Shown: positions 1 through 5,448 of the stretch, piece by piece
Numbering within the stretch: the stretch's first letter is position 1
How the letters are laid out: each line of letters begins with the position of its first letter
Virus record (IMG/VR): IMGVR_UViG_3300037264_008951
Span: 1-38,586 of that record
DNA: 38,586 bases
Direction: 5' to 3' (one strand)
DNA from: a virus
The notes under the pieces: generated by a model
Database searches by the model: none
The model's input: only the letters and a program-made list of their open reading frames with translations
Told to the model about the DNA's origin: nothing
Program-made: the position numbers and the translations under genes

Positions 1-313
1 CGCGCGTTTTTACGTCCACGACCACGCCGCCCTCGACTTCGATATAGACCCGACACCAATAGGTCACGGCTTGCCCCGGTACGGTGTAGCCCAGGTTCTT
101 GGAGCGGGTCTGGTAGTGAAAATCAGATCCCTGGACGGTGTTGGATTCGCCCCAGACGTACACGGCGTTGCCATTGGGGGCATAGAGCACGCCGTCAGGG
201 TAGCCCGCCTTCTCGACCACGGCTGTTATGTCCATGCCGATGAGGGATGACTCCTTGCTCTTGGAGAAGGCTGTAGCGGGTACTAAGAGAATGGCGAGGA
301 ATAGGCGCTTCAT
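1..313 (-). CDS. Exported protein of unknown function (3' end outside window)
   Basis: The product begins MKRLFLAILLVPATAFSKSK, which reads as a Sec signal peptide: a short basic start, a hydrophobic core and a likely cleavage after AFS. The mature part (about 85 residues visible) is polar and aromatic, with VYVWGESNTVQGSDFHY and a YWCRVYIEVEGG stretch that suggests beta strands. Its ATG overlaps the stop of the upstream lipoprotein gene as ATGA, so the two are probably translationally coupled. The family is not recognised and the C-terminus is cut by the window edge. Confidence 0.75.
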   Translation of the reverse strand, partial: MKRLFLAILLVPATAFSKSKESSLIGMDITAVVEKAGYPDGVLYAPNGNAVYVWGESNTVQGSDFHYQTRSKNLGYTVPGQAVTYWCRVYIEVEGGVVVDVKTR

Positions 314-657
314 GGTTGAACCTCCGTGGTGATACGATAGCGGTCGCCCGCATTGCTTACTGGGCCGGTAATGAGGAAAGTGCCATCCGGCATGGCGACG
401 ACGTGATTACGGAAGCAAATGTTGTATCCGAGGCGATTGTAGTCGGATGTAGCAACGAGATTGCCATTCAATAAAACCTCGATCGGCAATGCCGGATCTA
501 GCCCATTTAAGCTAACACACTCATATTGCCCCTGTAGTGTTCCTTGGACAGAGGTCGCATACGGAGCTGGCGGCGTTGACTCCGCGCCCTCAGTGATCTT
601 CTTGATCGAATTACAAGCGGGCAATAAGATGACAAATAAGGCTATAAACGACCTCAC
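310..657 (-). CDS. Small lipoprotein, 115 aa
   Basis: The frame is open further upstream, but the GTG at 657 is the likely start because it places the signal sequence VRSFIALFVILLPACNS at the N-terminus. LPAC is a good lipobox, with lipidated Cys predicted at residue 15. The mature region has a short TPPAP linker and then a roughly 80-residue polar domain with a Cys pair candidate (YECVS, YNICF). The start overlaps the stop of the 31-codon membrane-peptide gene as GTGA, and the stop overlaps the next ATG, so the three genes form a tightly coupled operon. It could be an outer spanin by position and lipidation, but no spanin-like proline-rich or coiled region is clear. Confidence 0.7.
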   Translation of the reverse strand: MRSFIALFVILLPACNSIKKITEGAESTPPAPYATSVQGTLQGQYECVSLNGLDPALPIEVLLNGNLVATSDYNRLGYNICFRNHVVAMPDGTFLITGPVSNAGDRYRITTEVQP

Positions 658-749
658 CGCGACACCGCCACAACCACCAAATAGATGATCCCGAATAACC
701 CCATCACAATCATCATTTCGCCAATCAATTGTAGTCCTTTCTTGATCAT
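654..749 (-). CDS. Micro-membrane protein, 31 aa
   Basis: This very short gene starts MIKKGLQLIGEM and continues with one hydrophobic segment (MIVMGLFGIIYLVVVAV) ending in SR. It is supported by a near-perfect Shine-Dalgarno (AAAGGAGG, about 7 bases before the ATG), a sigma70-like promoter just upstream, and a GTGA overlap with the lipoprotein gene. The topology is probably a single helix with the basic N-terminus inside. Function is unknown; the form fits a small holin, pinholin or exclusion peptide, but nothing in the sequence decides this. Confidence 0.65.
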   Translation of the reverse strand: MIKKGLQLIGEMMIVMGLFGIIYLVVVAVSR

Positions 750-775
750 AAGCTAGCCTCCTTTTACTACTCCTA

Positions 776-803
776 ATCATACCTGCGCAAGTACGCAAAT
801 CAA
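776..803 (-). promoter_or_regulatory. Sigma70-like promoter for the 749-to-1 operon
   Basis: On the minus strand TTGATT (798-803) is followed after 16 bases by TATGAT (776-781). Transcription would begin about 20-25 bases before the ATG at 749, leaving room for the strong AAAGGAGG ribosome site. Confidence 0.5.
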
Positions 804-898
804 GGACAATTCAGTGACATTCCTGTGAATAATTGGGCGAATATGGTCAAAATAGGCTATTTACAGCATATAGATAGGAATGAGTATGAAACACTTTG

Positions 899-914
899 GC
901 CTAATTAATTAGGC
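899..914. repeat. 16-bp perfect palindrome
   Basis: GCCTAATTAATTAGGC reads identically on both strands. It lies about 150 bases upstream of the minus-strand operon starting at 749 and is a candidate operator. Confidence 0.5.
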
Positions 915-928
915 GTATATACTCTGCC

Positions 929-949
929 TGGTTAGGATATAACTAACCA
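929..949. repeat. 7-bp inverted repeat with 7-base spacer
   Basis: TGGTTAG at 929-935 is matched by CTAACCA at 943-949. It sits 15 bases from the palindrome at 899-914, which suggests a cluster of protein-binding sites. Confidence 0.45.
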
Positions 950-1655
950 ATCGCTCTAATCTAATTAATCTATTCTATTCTAGTTATCATCTGTTCTCAT
1001 CCCAATCAATTGATCTATTCTCATTGCCTTTGTCTTTACCTTCTTCTAAGTTACTCGCTTCCCTTCTGTTCAGCCGAAGCGCACACACAGTCATCCGTTG
1101 ACTTGAGAGAAGTAGCGCCTCGCCCTCTGACTACTGCTCGCTGGCCTTCCGGTAAGCCGGAGTGGGGGCCGTTGGCTTTTGGATGTAGTTTGTAAAGGGT
1201 TGAAATTCACGTCGCGCATTTTTTCTCGACGGTAGAAGCGGTTGAATAGATAGCGTATATTTGAGCTAGCTGGACTGTCGCATCGGCGGGCTAGCTTCTG
1301 ATAATCTCCATTAAGGTTTATTCAACAGATTCGTATTTGATCTATAACACGTATCGATTTACAATTCCATTTGAACAACCGGCATATTATGGCGTGCTAG
1401 CACTCAATCAAAGCACTACGTTGCTCTGTTAAGAAGCATCCTAGCACTCTATCTGAAGCTCAAGTGAGCTGTAGATTTAAAAGAATGCTTAATCCTGAAA
1501 CCACTTTCCCCATTGTAAATTTCCCATGGATCGTTCCATCTCCTTCGCCGTTAGCTCACGCGCATCTTTCTCTCAATTCACCGGCAATCCCGGTAAATGG
1601 GAGATCCCGGGGCGCTCCGGTTAAAAAGAAGGTTCAGGGAAAAGGGTGGTAAGCA

Positions 1656-1688
1656 TTCCACGTAGAGCTGTTCCACGAATGTTCCACG
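1656..1688. repeat. Three direct copies of TTCCACG
   Basis: Copies begin at 1656, 1671 and 1682, with start-to-start spacings of 15 and 11 bases. They lie just downstream of the 1738-3940 operon end. The motif is short, so chance cannot be excluded. Confidence 0.35.
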
Positions 1689-1737
1689 CCTGGAGAGAAA
1701 AGGAACTCTATTTCTTCAGAGCTATGGGAAAGGAACC

Positions 1738-1989
1738 CTATTCTCCGATCAGGTGAATATGTGATTTGGCGAAGGCGATGATGAGAGCGGAGCGGGCTTC
1801 TGGGGAGATTGGGTAGAGTTCTTTTACCTCTTCGGCAAGGTTAAGGTGGATGATGGTTCCGAGCTTAGTGGGATTATTTTCAAGTGCTCGCATGGCGTCA
1901 GCGGAAGCTTTTTGGACAGGGAAGGCGAGGAGGCGAGTGAGTTGGACGAGGAGTTGGTGAGATTCGAGGAATAGTTCTTCTTGGTTCAT
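1738..1989 (-). CDS. Hypothetical protein, 83 aa
   Basis: A mostly helical acidic protein beginning MNQEELFLESHQLLVQLTRLL, with no cysteine and no membrane segment. Its ATG overlaps the stop of the 98-aa gene upstream as ATGA, which fixes the start. It is the last gene of the small-gene operon running left from 3940. The family is not recognised. Confidence 0.65.
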   Translation of the reverse strand: MNQEELFLESHQLLVQLTRLLAFPVQKASADAMRALENNPTKLGTIIHLNLAEEVKELYPISPEARSALIIAFAKSHIHLIGE

Positions 1990-2282
1990 GGCAATTCCTC
2001 CGGCCTACAGGTACTTCGCCAGAAGTAGTTGACGGTAACAGCATCCTCGTCTTCCATTTCGATCTGGTTGGTTTCGGTGTTCCAGATGACTTTGCCGCTT
2101 TCCCAATCGGAACGATCAATGACGATGGCGTGGATGTCGCCGGTAACGCCGTCGACGCGGAGCTCGTTGATGACTTCTGTGAGGCAGGCATCGGGTTCAA
2201 GTTCCCCGCAGGGGCCCGCCATTTGGTGAGAGGTTTTGGCGTGGGAGAGGGTGAGGCCGATGGCGAGGGCGAACCAGGTCAT
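1986..2282 (-). CDS. Probable exported protein, 98 aa
   Basis: The N-terminus MTWFALAIGLTLSHAKTSHQ resembles a short signal peptide with cleavage after SHA, although it lacks an early basic residue. The mature domain has two cysteine pairs (GPCGELEPDAC and STCRPEELP) and a beta-type centre (DIHAIVIDRSDWESGKVIW), compatible with a small disulfide-bonded domain. The ATG follows directly on the TGA of the preceding gene, and its own stop overlaps the next start. Function is unknown. Confidence 0.65.
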   Translation of the reverse strand: MTWFALAIGLTLSHAKTSHQMAGPCGELEPDACLTEVINELRVDGVTGDIHAIVIDRSDWESGKVIWNTETNQIEMEDEDAVTVNYFWRSTCRPEELP

Positions 2283-2504
2283 TCAATAATCCGGTTTTTC
2301 ATAAATCTCCAAGAGCAACCCAAACCTCGAATTCCACTTCCCATTGGCCTTCCTCTCTCTGCGTATTTCGTACAGCCTGTGGCTTTCGTCCATGATGGGG
2401 ATGCCGTGGTGGCGGATGATGAGACTCCTTTTCATTTCCCAGGGTAAGCATGCGTATTCTGCCCGGATCATGCCCGCCATCTCCCAGATGGGCGTGGGGG
2501 TCAT
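2283..2504 (-). CDS. Hypothetical protein, 73 aa
   Basis: The ATG at 2504 is chosen because it overlaps the stop of the 54-aa gene upstream (ATGA) and has GGAG a few bases before it; the frame is open for nine codons further. The product starts MTPTPIWEMAGMIRAEYACL and ends in a basic/aromatic tail (WNSRFGLLLEIYEKPDY). A compact alpha/beta domain is plausible. The stop TGA is followed directly by the ATG of the next gene. Confidence 0.6.
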   Translation of the reverse strand: MTPTPIWEMAGMIRAEYACLPWEMKRSLIIRHHGIPIMDESHRLYEIRRERKANGKWNSRFGLLLEIYEKPDY

Positions 2505-2665
2505 TTCTCTCCTGCCGCATGCCACAGCCATTCATGCGCGTAAACTTCCCGCATGGTGATGAGTTTTTCGTAGAAGTTTGCCTCACTGGCCTGGTCGCCG
2601 AGCTGGAGCAGGAGGTTGTCTATGGCCGCGACGATGTTTCTATAGCGATTGGCGATGTCGTTCAT
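2501..2665 (-). CDS. Hypothetical helical protein, 54 aa
   Basis: The reading frame begins MNDIANRYRNIVAAIDNLLL and ends HAAGEK. It is helical and leucine-rich in its first half, with a WLW cluster near the C-terminus. Both ends are ATGA overlaps: with the 75-aa gene upstream (2662-2665) and the 73-aa gene downstream (2501-2504). This makes the small gene convincing despite its length. Function is unknown. Confidence 0.6.
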   Translation of the reverse strand: MNDIANRYRNIVAAIDNLLLQLGDQASEANFYEKLITMREVYAHEWLWHAAGEK

Positions 2666-2889
2666 TTTTTCTCAACCTCCCGCTGCATGGTGATACGGTA
2701 CTCTGCATCCTGCATGGCGAGATGGTAGGTTTGAAAACTGCGGTGGGCATGTAGAAGTTCTTCCGGGATAAAGATTTCCTGGCTACCGAAGGCGACCTGG
2801 ATTCCGTGTAGCTTAAAAAACACCATACAATCTTTGCCCATTTTGAAGACGGGGTTTTCTTTGCTGCCGACGTTATTTGCCATGGTCAT
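2662..2889 (-). CDS. Hypothetical protein, 75 aa
   Basis: Starts MTMANNVGSKENPVFKMGKD and ends in a charged helix (YRITMQREVEKK). The middle (DCMVFFKLHGIQVAFGSQEIFIP) looks like a beta hairpin. A second possible start lies two codons later, but the first ATG overlaps the upstream stop (ATGA) and is preferred. Function is unknown. Confidence 0.65.
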   Translation of the reverse strand: MTMANNVGSKENPVFKMGKDCMVFFKLHGIQVAFGSQEIFIPEELLHAHRSFQTYHLAMQDAEYRITMQREVEKK

Positions 2890-3062
2890 TCCTCGATCAA
2901 GATGTAATCATCATCGGATGATTTCTGCACGACAACTTCCTTCCCTTCTAAGTTCCGCGCCACAAACCATTCCTCGCCCACGAACAGGATACGCATGTAG
3001 TCATCCGTCGCCCAGTATTCCTTGCGGACTTTTTTGTTGATGAGGGAGTCGGTGATTTTCAC
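2886..3062 (-). CDS. Hypothetical protein, 58 aa
   Basis: A GTG-start gene (VKITDSLINKKVRKEYWATD) ending DDDYILIEE. The centre (MRILFVGEEWFVARNLEGKE) has alternating hydrophobic residues typical of a small SH3-like or beta-barrel domain. The GTG overlaps the upstream TGA and the stop overlaps the next ATG, so it fills the gap between its neighbours exactly. Function is unknown. Confidence 0.6.
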   Translation of the reverse strand: MKITDSLINKKVRKEYWATDDYMRILFVGEEWFVARNLEGKEVVVQKSSDDDYILIEE

Positions 3063-3259
3063 TTATCGCCCAGGAGTTTTTGGGCTTCCTCATCCACGAT
3101 TTTATCATCCATAAGTTTTATAGGATCAAGAGTGTTTTTCCAATTCAGGGCCACTTGCCGGTAGGCGTCTCGTTCTTTTAACAGTCGATTAGCCAATTTA
3201 CTTAATTGACCTAAAGCTTCATGTTTATAAGCATCATCTATGTCTTCTTTACTCACCAT
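3059..3259 (-). CDS. Hypothetical coiled helical protein, 66 aa
   Basis: The product MVSKEDIDDAYKHEALGQLS is predicted fully helical, with heptad-like leucines through LSKLANRLLKERDAYRQVAL. The frame is open upstream to 3310, but the ATG at 3259 lies just after the stop of the preceding gene, so the shorter form is preferred. The ribosome site is weak. The stop overlaps the next GTG. Function is unknown. Confidence 0.55.
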   Translation of the reverse strand: MVSKEDIDDAYKHEALGQLSKLANRLLKERDAYRQVALNWKNTLDPIKLMDDKIVDEEAQKLLGDK

Positions 3260-3270
3260 GGTCGCGGGCC

Positions 3271-3498
3271 TTATATCTCTTCTCTTTGTTCTTTTCCGCA
3301 TTTGACGCACTTACGCTTTTGCCAGATATCCTCAGAATCAAGAATGTGTCCTTTTAAATAGACTTTCATTAGTTGCTTAAATTGTTCCCACTTAGTCCAT
3401 TCGTGTGGGTTAAAAAATCCACAATCATTTTTTACCGTCTCATGAGGACGACTTGCGAAGTCGTTAATCATTTTTCTCTGTTCTTCAATGTAATTCAT
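3271..3498 (-). CDS. Small CxxC-containing protein, 75 aa
   Basis: Starts MNYIEEQRKMINDFASRPHE after a strong ribosome site (GGGAGGGG before the ATG). The C-terminus carries KCVKCGKEQREEI, half of a zinc ribbon, and an earlier Cys (NDCGFF) with nearby His could complete a metal site. It follows the GNAT-like gene after a 22-base gap. The role is unknown. Confidence 0.65.
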   Translation of the reverse strand: MNYIEEQRKMINDFASRPHETVKNDCGFFNPHEWTKWEQFKQLMKVYLKGHILDSEDIWQKRKCVKCGKEQREEI

Positions 3499-3520
3499 AC
3501 CCCTCCCATCAGAAACGGCG

Positions 3521-3940
3521 TTAAATCTTCCTCTTCAGCACCACAGAATCAACCGCCCACCCATTTTTCAGGGAGCGTAAGAATGCCGTGGTGTTGCGGC
3601 GCGTGAAGAACGCCATCTCCGTGGCTCCACGAACGCTCGCCCACTTTTCGAGATGGCAGTCAATCTCCGTAAGATGCTTTTTACTTCCAGCCCGAATAAC
3701 GACTTGGTGGACAAGGCAGACCTGTGTGCCGTACTCCGTGGGTAGGATTTCCGCAAAGAAGTAGCCAATGATTTCCCCCTTTTCGCTGATGACCCAAAAA
3801 TCGCTGTCTTGCTTCTGGGTGAGTTTACGAATTTGGTTCTTAATGGACTCGACGGTTCTTTCATGGTCCCCCGATCGTCTTAAGAATTCACTGCACAAGC
3901 TTCCGAATTCTGTTGGAAAATGGACAGCGGTGCTGATCAC
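3521..3940 (-). CDS. GNAT-like acetyltransferase domain protein, 139 aa
   Basis: The pattern fits a compact GNAT fold: a helical start, DFWVISEKGEIIGYFFAEI as the central hairpin, VCLVHQVVIRAGSKK as the strand before the cofactor loop, a helix HLTEIDCHLEKWASVRGATE, then a final strand/helix (AFLRSLKNGWAVDSVVLK). The acetyl-CoA loop is degenerate (RAGSKK in place of Q/RxxGxG/A), as in many small phage GNAT-like proteins, so activity is uncertain. The start is GTG at 3940 with no in-frame ATG upstream. It is first in the leftward operon. Confidence 0.6.
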   Translation of the reverse strand: MISTAVHFPTEFGSLCSEFLRRSGDHERTVESIKNQIRKLTQKQDSDFWVISEKGEIIGYFFAEILPTEYGTQVCLVHQVVIRAGSKKHLTEIDCHLEKWASVRGATEMAFFTRRNTTAFLRSLKNGWAVDSVVLKRKI

Positions 3941-3946
3941 TGATTC

Positions 3947-3976
3947 ATCATATGTAAAAAATCAAACGCTTGCCAA
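3947..3976 (-). promoter_or_regulatory. Sigma70-like promoter of the leftward small-gene operon
   Basis: Minus-strand TTGGCA (3971-3976), an 18-base spacer and TATGAT (3947-3952). The predicted transcription start falls at about 3940, the GTG of the GNAT-like gene, so the message would be almost leaderless unless the true start codon is further in. Confidence 0.5.
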
Positions 3977-4004
3977 GTTAAAAAAATGGGGTGATATTCA
4001 AGAT

Positions 4005-4211
4005 ATGAAGCGACGCGAGATCAACAGGCTGGTGAACGTGGCCATCCTCCTGGACCGAAGAAACAGGCGGGTGCCCTGCATCGGGTGTCATTGTCCCCGG
4101 ATGGTGATTCGTTACCGCACGATTGAACGGTTCGAGACGGTTTGCTGCCGGAAGAGGGTTTACCCGGACGCCATGACCTTGATTAAGTTACTGCCAGTGA
4201 CTCGGAAGTAA
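4005..4211 (+). CDS. Small cysteine-rich basic protein, 68 aa
   Basis: Reads MKRREINRLVNVAILLDRRN followed by RRVPCIGCHCPRMVIRY and ETVCCRKRVYPDAM. CxxCxC and CC about 20 residues apart could bind zinc, and the excess of Arg/Lys suggests nucleic-acid contact. The ribosome site is weak (GGTGA about 11 bases upstream). It would be the first rightward gene, divergent from the GNAT-like operon. It may be a regulator, but the family is not recognised. Confidence 0.5.
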   Translation: MKRREINRLVNVAILLDRRNRRVPCIGCHCPRMVIRYRTIERFETVCCRKRVYPDAMTLIKLLPVTRK

Positions 4212-4214
4212 AAG

Positions 4215-4249
4215 CTAAAGTTGACTTTAGATTTAACAATTGTTATTGA
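4215..4249 (+). promoter_or_regulatory. Promoter-like site with two overlapping operator-type palindromes
   Basis: CTAAAG-TTGA-CTTTAG (4215-4230) is a perfect inverted repeat covering a possible -35 (TTGACT, 4221-4226). TAACAATTGTTA (4234-4245) is a perfect 12-bp palindrome in the spacer. A weak -10 (TATTGA, 4244-4249) follows at 17 bases. It lies 45-80 bases upstream of the packaging/structural genes beginning at 4296. Confidence 0.45.
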
Positions 4250-4295
4250 TGGCGAGGCTTTTTCAAAATGAGCACTCGCTTTAAAGGGGGCACAA

Positions 4296-4511
4296 ATGCC
4301 ACTCAATTCTTGGCTTCGCCAACACTTAAGTAAACGACTTCTCCAGAGACCAGGCCAGGAAGGCCGCAAGATCAAGGAATCCATGGGTGATGACATGGAA
4401 GAAGTGATGGGTAAGACTTACGCAGGCGAAGTGGGTGCTTTAACTGAAGCCGAAAAGAAGAAACTCCAGCCAAAAAAGAAATCCATGTTGAGCTTTTTAA
4501 GGAGGGATTGA
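4296..4511 (+). CDS. Hypothetical basic protein with MPLNSWLR start, 71 aa
   Basis: Begins MPLNSWLRQHLSKRLLQRPG, continues with an acidic helix (SMGDDMEEVMGKTYAGEVGA) and ends in a lysine-rich tail with FLRRD. The ribosome site is AAGGGGG about 7 bases upstream. The first eight residues are identical to those of the next gene, one base downstream. By position, before terminase, it may be an accessory packaging or head protein, but no family is recognised. Confidence 0.7.
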   Translation: MPLNSWLRQHLSKRLLQRPGQEGRKIKESMGDDMEEVMGKTYAGEVGALTEAEKKKLQPKKKSMLSFLRRD

Positions 4512-4512
4512 C

Positions 4513-4764
4513 ATGCCGCTTAATTCCTGGCTTCGCAATAAATTGGGGCGTAGTCGTTACAGTTACGAAGGGAAAGGTTCGATTCTTTATGACAGCGAGA
4601 ACAAAAGCGCCACGAAAATTGGCAAGAAAAATATAGATCCGCTTGCATGGCTTACACCGAAAGGTCCTTCCCGCGTAAAGCACATTTCTTCTGGCCGTGA
4701 AAATGAGATTTCGATGAAGATGTTTAAGAAAAAATCCAAGATTATTCTGCCGAAGTACAACTAG
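4513..4764 (+). CDS. Hypothetical basic protein with MPLNSWLR start, 83 aa
   Basis: Begins MPLNSWLRNKLGRSRYSYEG after a good ribosome site (AAGGAGGG). It shares the first eight residues with the preceding gene, after which the two differ. It is rich in Lys and Ser, with IDPLAWLTPKGPSRVKHI in the middle and KKKSKIILPKYN at the end. The shared leader suggests a common targeting or interaction tag, or a partial gene duplication. Function is unknown. Confidence 0.7.
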   Translation: MPLNSWLRNKLGRSRYSYEGKGSILYDSENKSATKIGKKNIDPLAWLTPKGPSRVKHISSGRENEISMKMFKKKSKIILPKYN

Positions 4765-4771
4765 CGGAGCA

Positions 4772-5038
4772 ATGCCACTACCGCCGAAATCTTATGGAAA
4801 GTTTGGCGAGCGGGTGTGTTTGGATGATGAAAAGCTGGCTAAGGCTTATCAATTGCTCTGGGATTATTTGTATTTCAGACTGAAGCAGCGTGGTAAAGAT
4901 AAAAAATTTTTGAGGAAAAAAATCTACATTAAAAATGTGACCCAGCTATCCGTAGCGCTAAATAGCGGCACCGCTCGCCCCGAGTTTCCACTCCGCCCTT
5001 TCTACAAGATTAAACTACCGAGCATCGCCCCCCTATGA
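4772..5038 (+). CDS. Hypothetical protein, 88 aa
   Basis: Starts MPLPPKSYGKFGERVCLDDE after GGAG. The first half is an amphipathic helix region (EKLAKAYQLLWDYLYFRLKQ) with a basic segment (KFLRKKIYIKN), and the C-terminus is proline-rich. Its stop overlaps the ATG of the small-terminase candidate (ATGA). It may act with it in packaging, but this is only positional. Confidence 0.65.
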   Translation: MPLPPKSYGKFGERVCLDDEKLAKAYQLLWDYLYFRLKQRGKDKKFLRKKIYIKNVTQLSVALNSGTARPEFPLRPFYKIKLPSIAPL

Positions 5039-5448
5039 ACCTTCCTGTTAAAAAAACCGCCAAGTTGGAAACCGTGTCGGTGGCGGAGATTGTTGAAGCG
5101 CAGGCCAAAGATTTGATTAACACTTCCGAAGGTTTAGAGCTTCTGGAAAAACTTCTCAAGGAAACTTTCCCGCAACCGAAAATTCGTGACTACATCCGCG
5201 ACCTTTGTGAAGCCGAGGACATCAAGATGTCGAAGATGGGTCCGTACAAAACCCCGAACTGGCGGGCGAGAAAGGATGGGCTGGACAAGGTACTCGATCT
5301 TCTTAATTTTAAGAGGGTCGTGGATATGACCGGCCAGCGTGTGCCGACGAAGGTTGTCTTCAACACGATCATCGTAGGTTCAAATGCCAAAGAGCAGCGG
5401 GTAAAAGTGGCTGATGGTGTCCCACGCGAGCCGGTGAAAAAGAAATGA
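5035..5448 (+). CDS. Candidate terminase small subunit, 137 aa
   Basis: The protein is mostly helical, with KIRDYIRDLCEAEDIKMSKM and then NWRARKDGLDKVLDLLNFKR. The latter resembles the region in small terminase subunits and packaging regulators that precedes the oligomerisation domain. The C-terminus is a beta-type stretch (TKVVFNTIIVGSN) with a basic tail (VKKK). It overlaps TerL by 4 bases (ATGA). In this family the subunit recognises the genome and recruits TerL. The call is mainly by context, size and partial motif. Confidence 0.5.
   Translation: MNLPVKKTAKLETVSVAEIVEAQAKDLINTSEGLELLEKLLKETFPQPKIRDYIRDLCEAEDIKMSKMGPYKTPNWRARKDGLDKVLDLLNFKRVVDMTGQRVPTKVVFNTIIVGSNAKEQRVKVADGVPREPVKKK

Larger units (their letters stand above)
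830..1737. other. About 0.9 kb without a convincing gene
   Basis: Short open frames exist on both strands, but none has both a good ribosome site and protein-like composition. The stretch 830-1020 is AT-rich and holds two inverted repeats (899-914 and 929-949). Further right are three TTCCACG copies (1656-1688) and a small hairpin-capable sequence near 1148-1165 (TCCGG-TAAG-CCGGA). No tRNA cloverleaf was recognised. It separates two minus-strand operons and may hold control sites or an origin. Confidence 0.5.

Noticed and set aside
1010-1195. Plus-strand frame of 61 codons with a hydrophobic start
   Set aside because: It begins at TTG without a ribosome site, and the later part is low in protein-like pattern; the hydrophobic start is produced by the pyrimidine-rich DNA.
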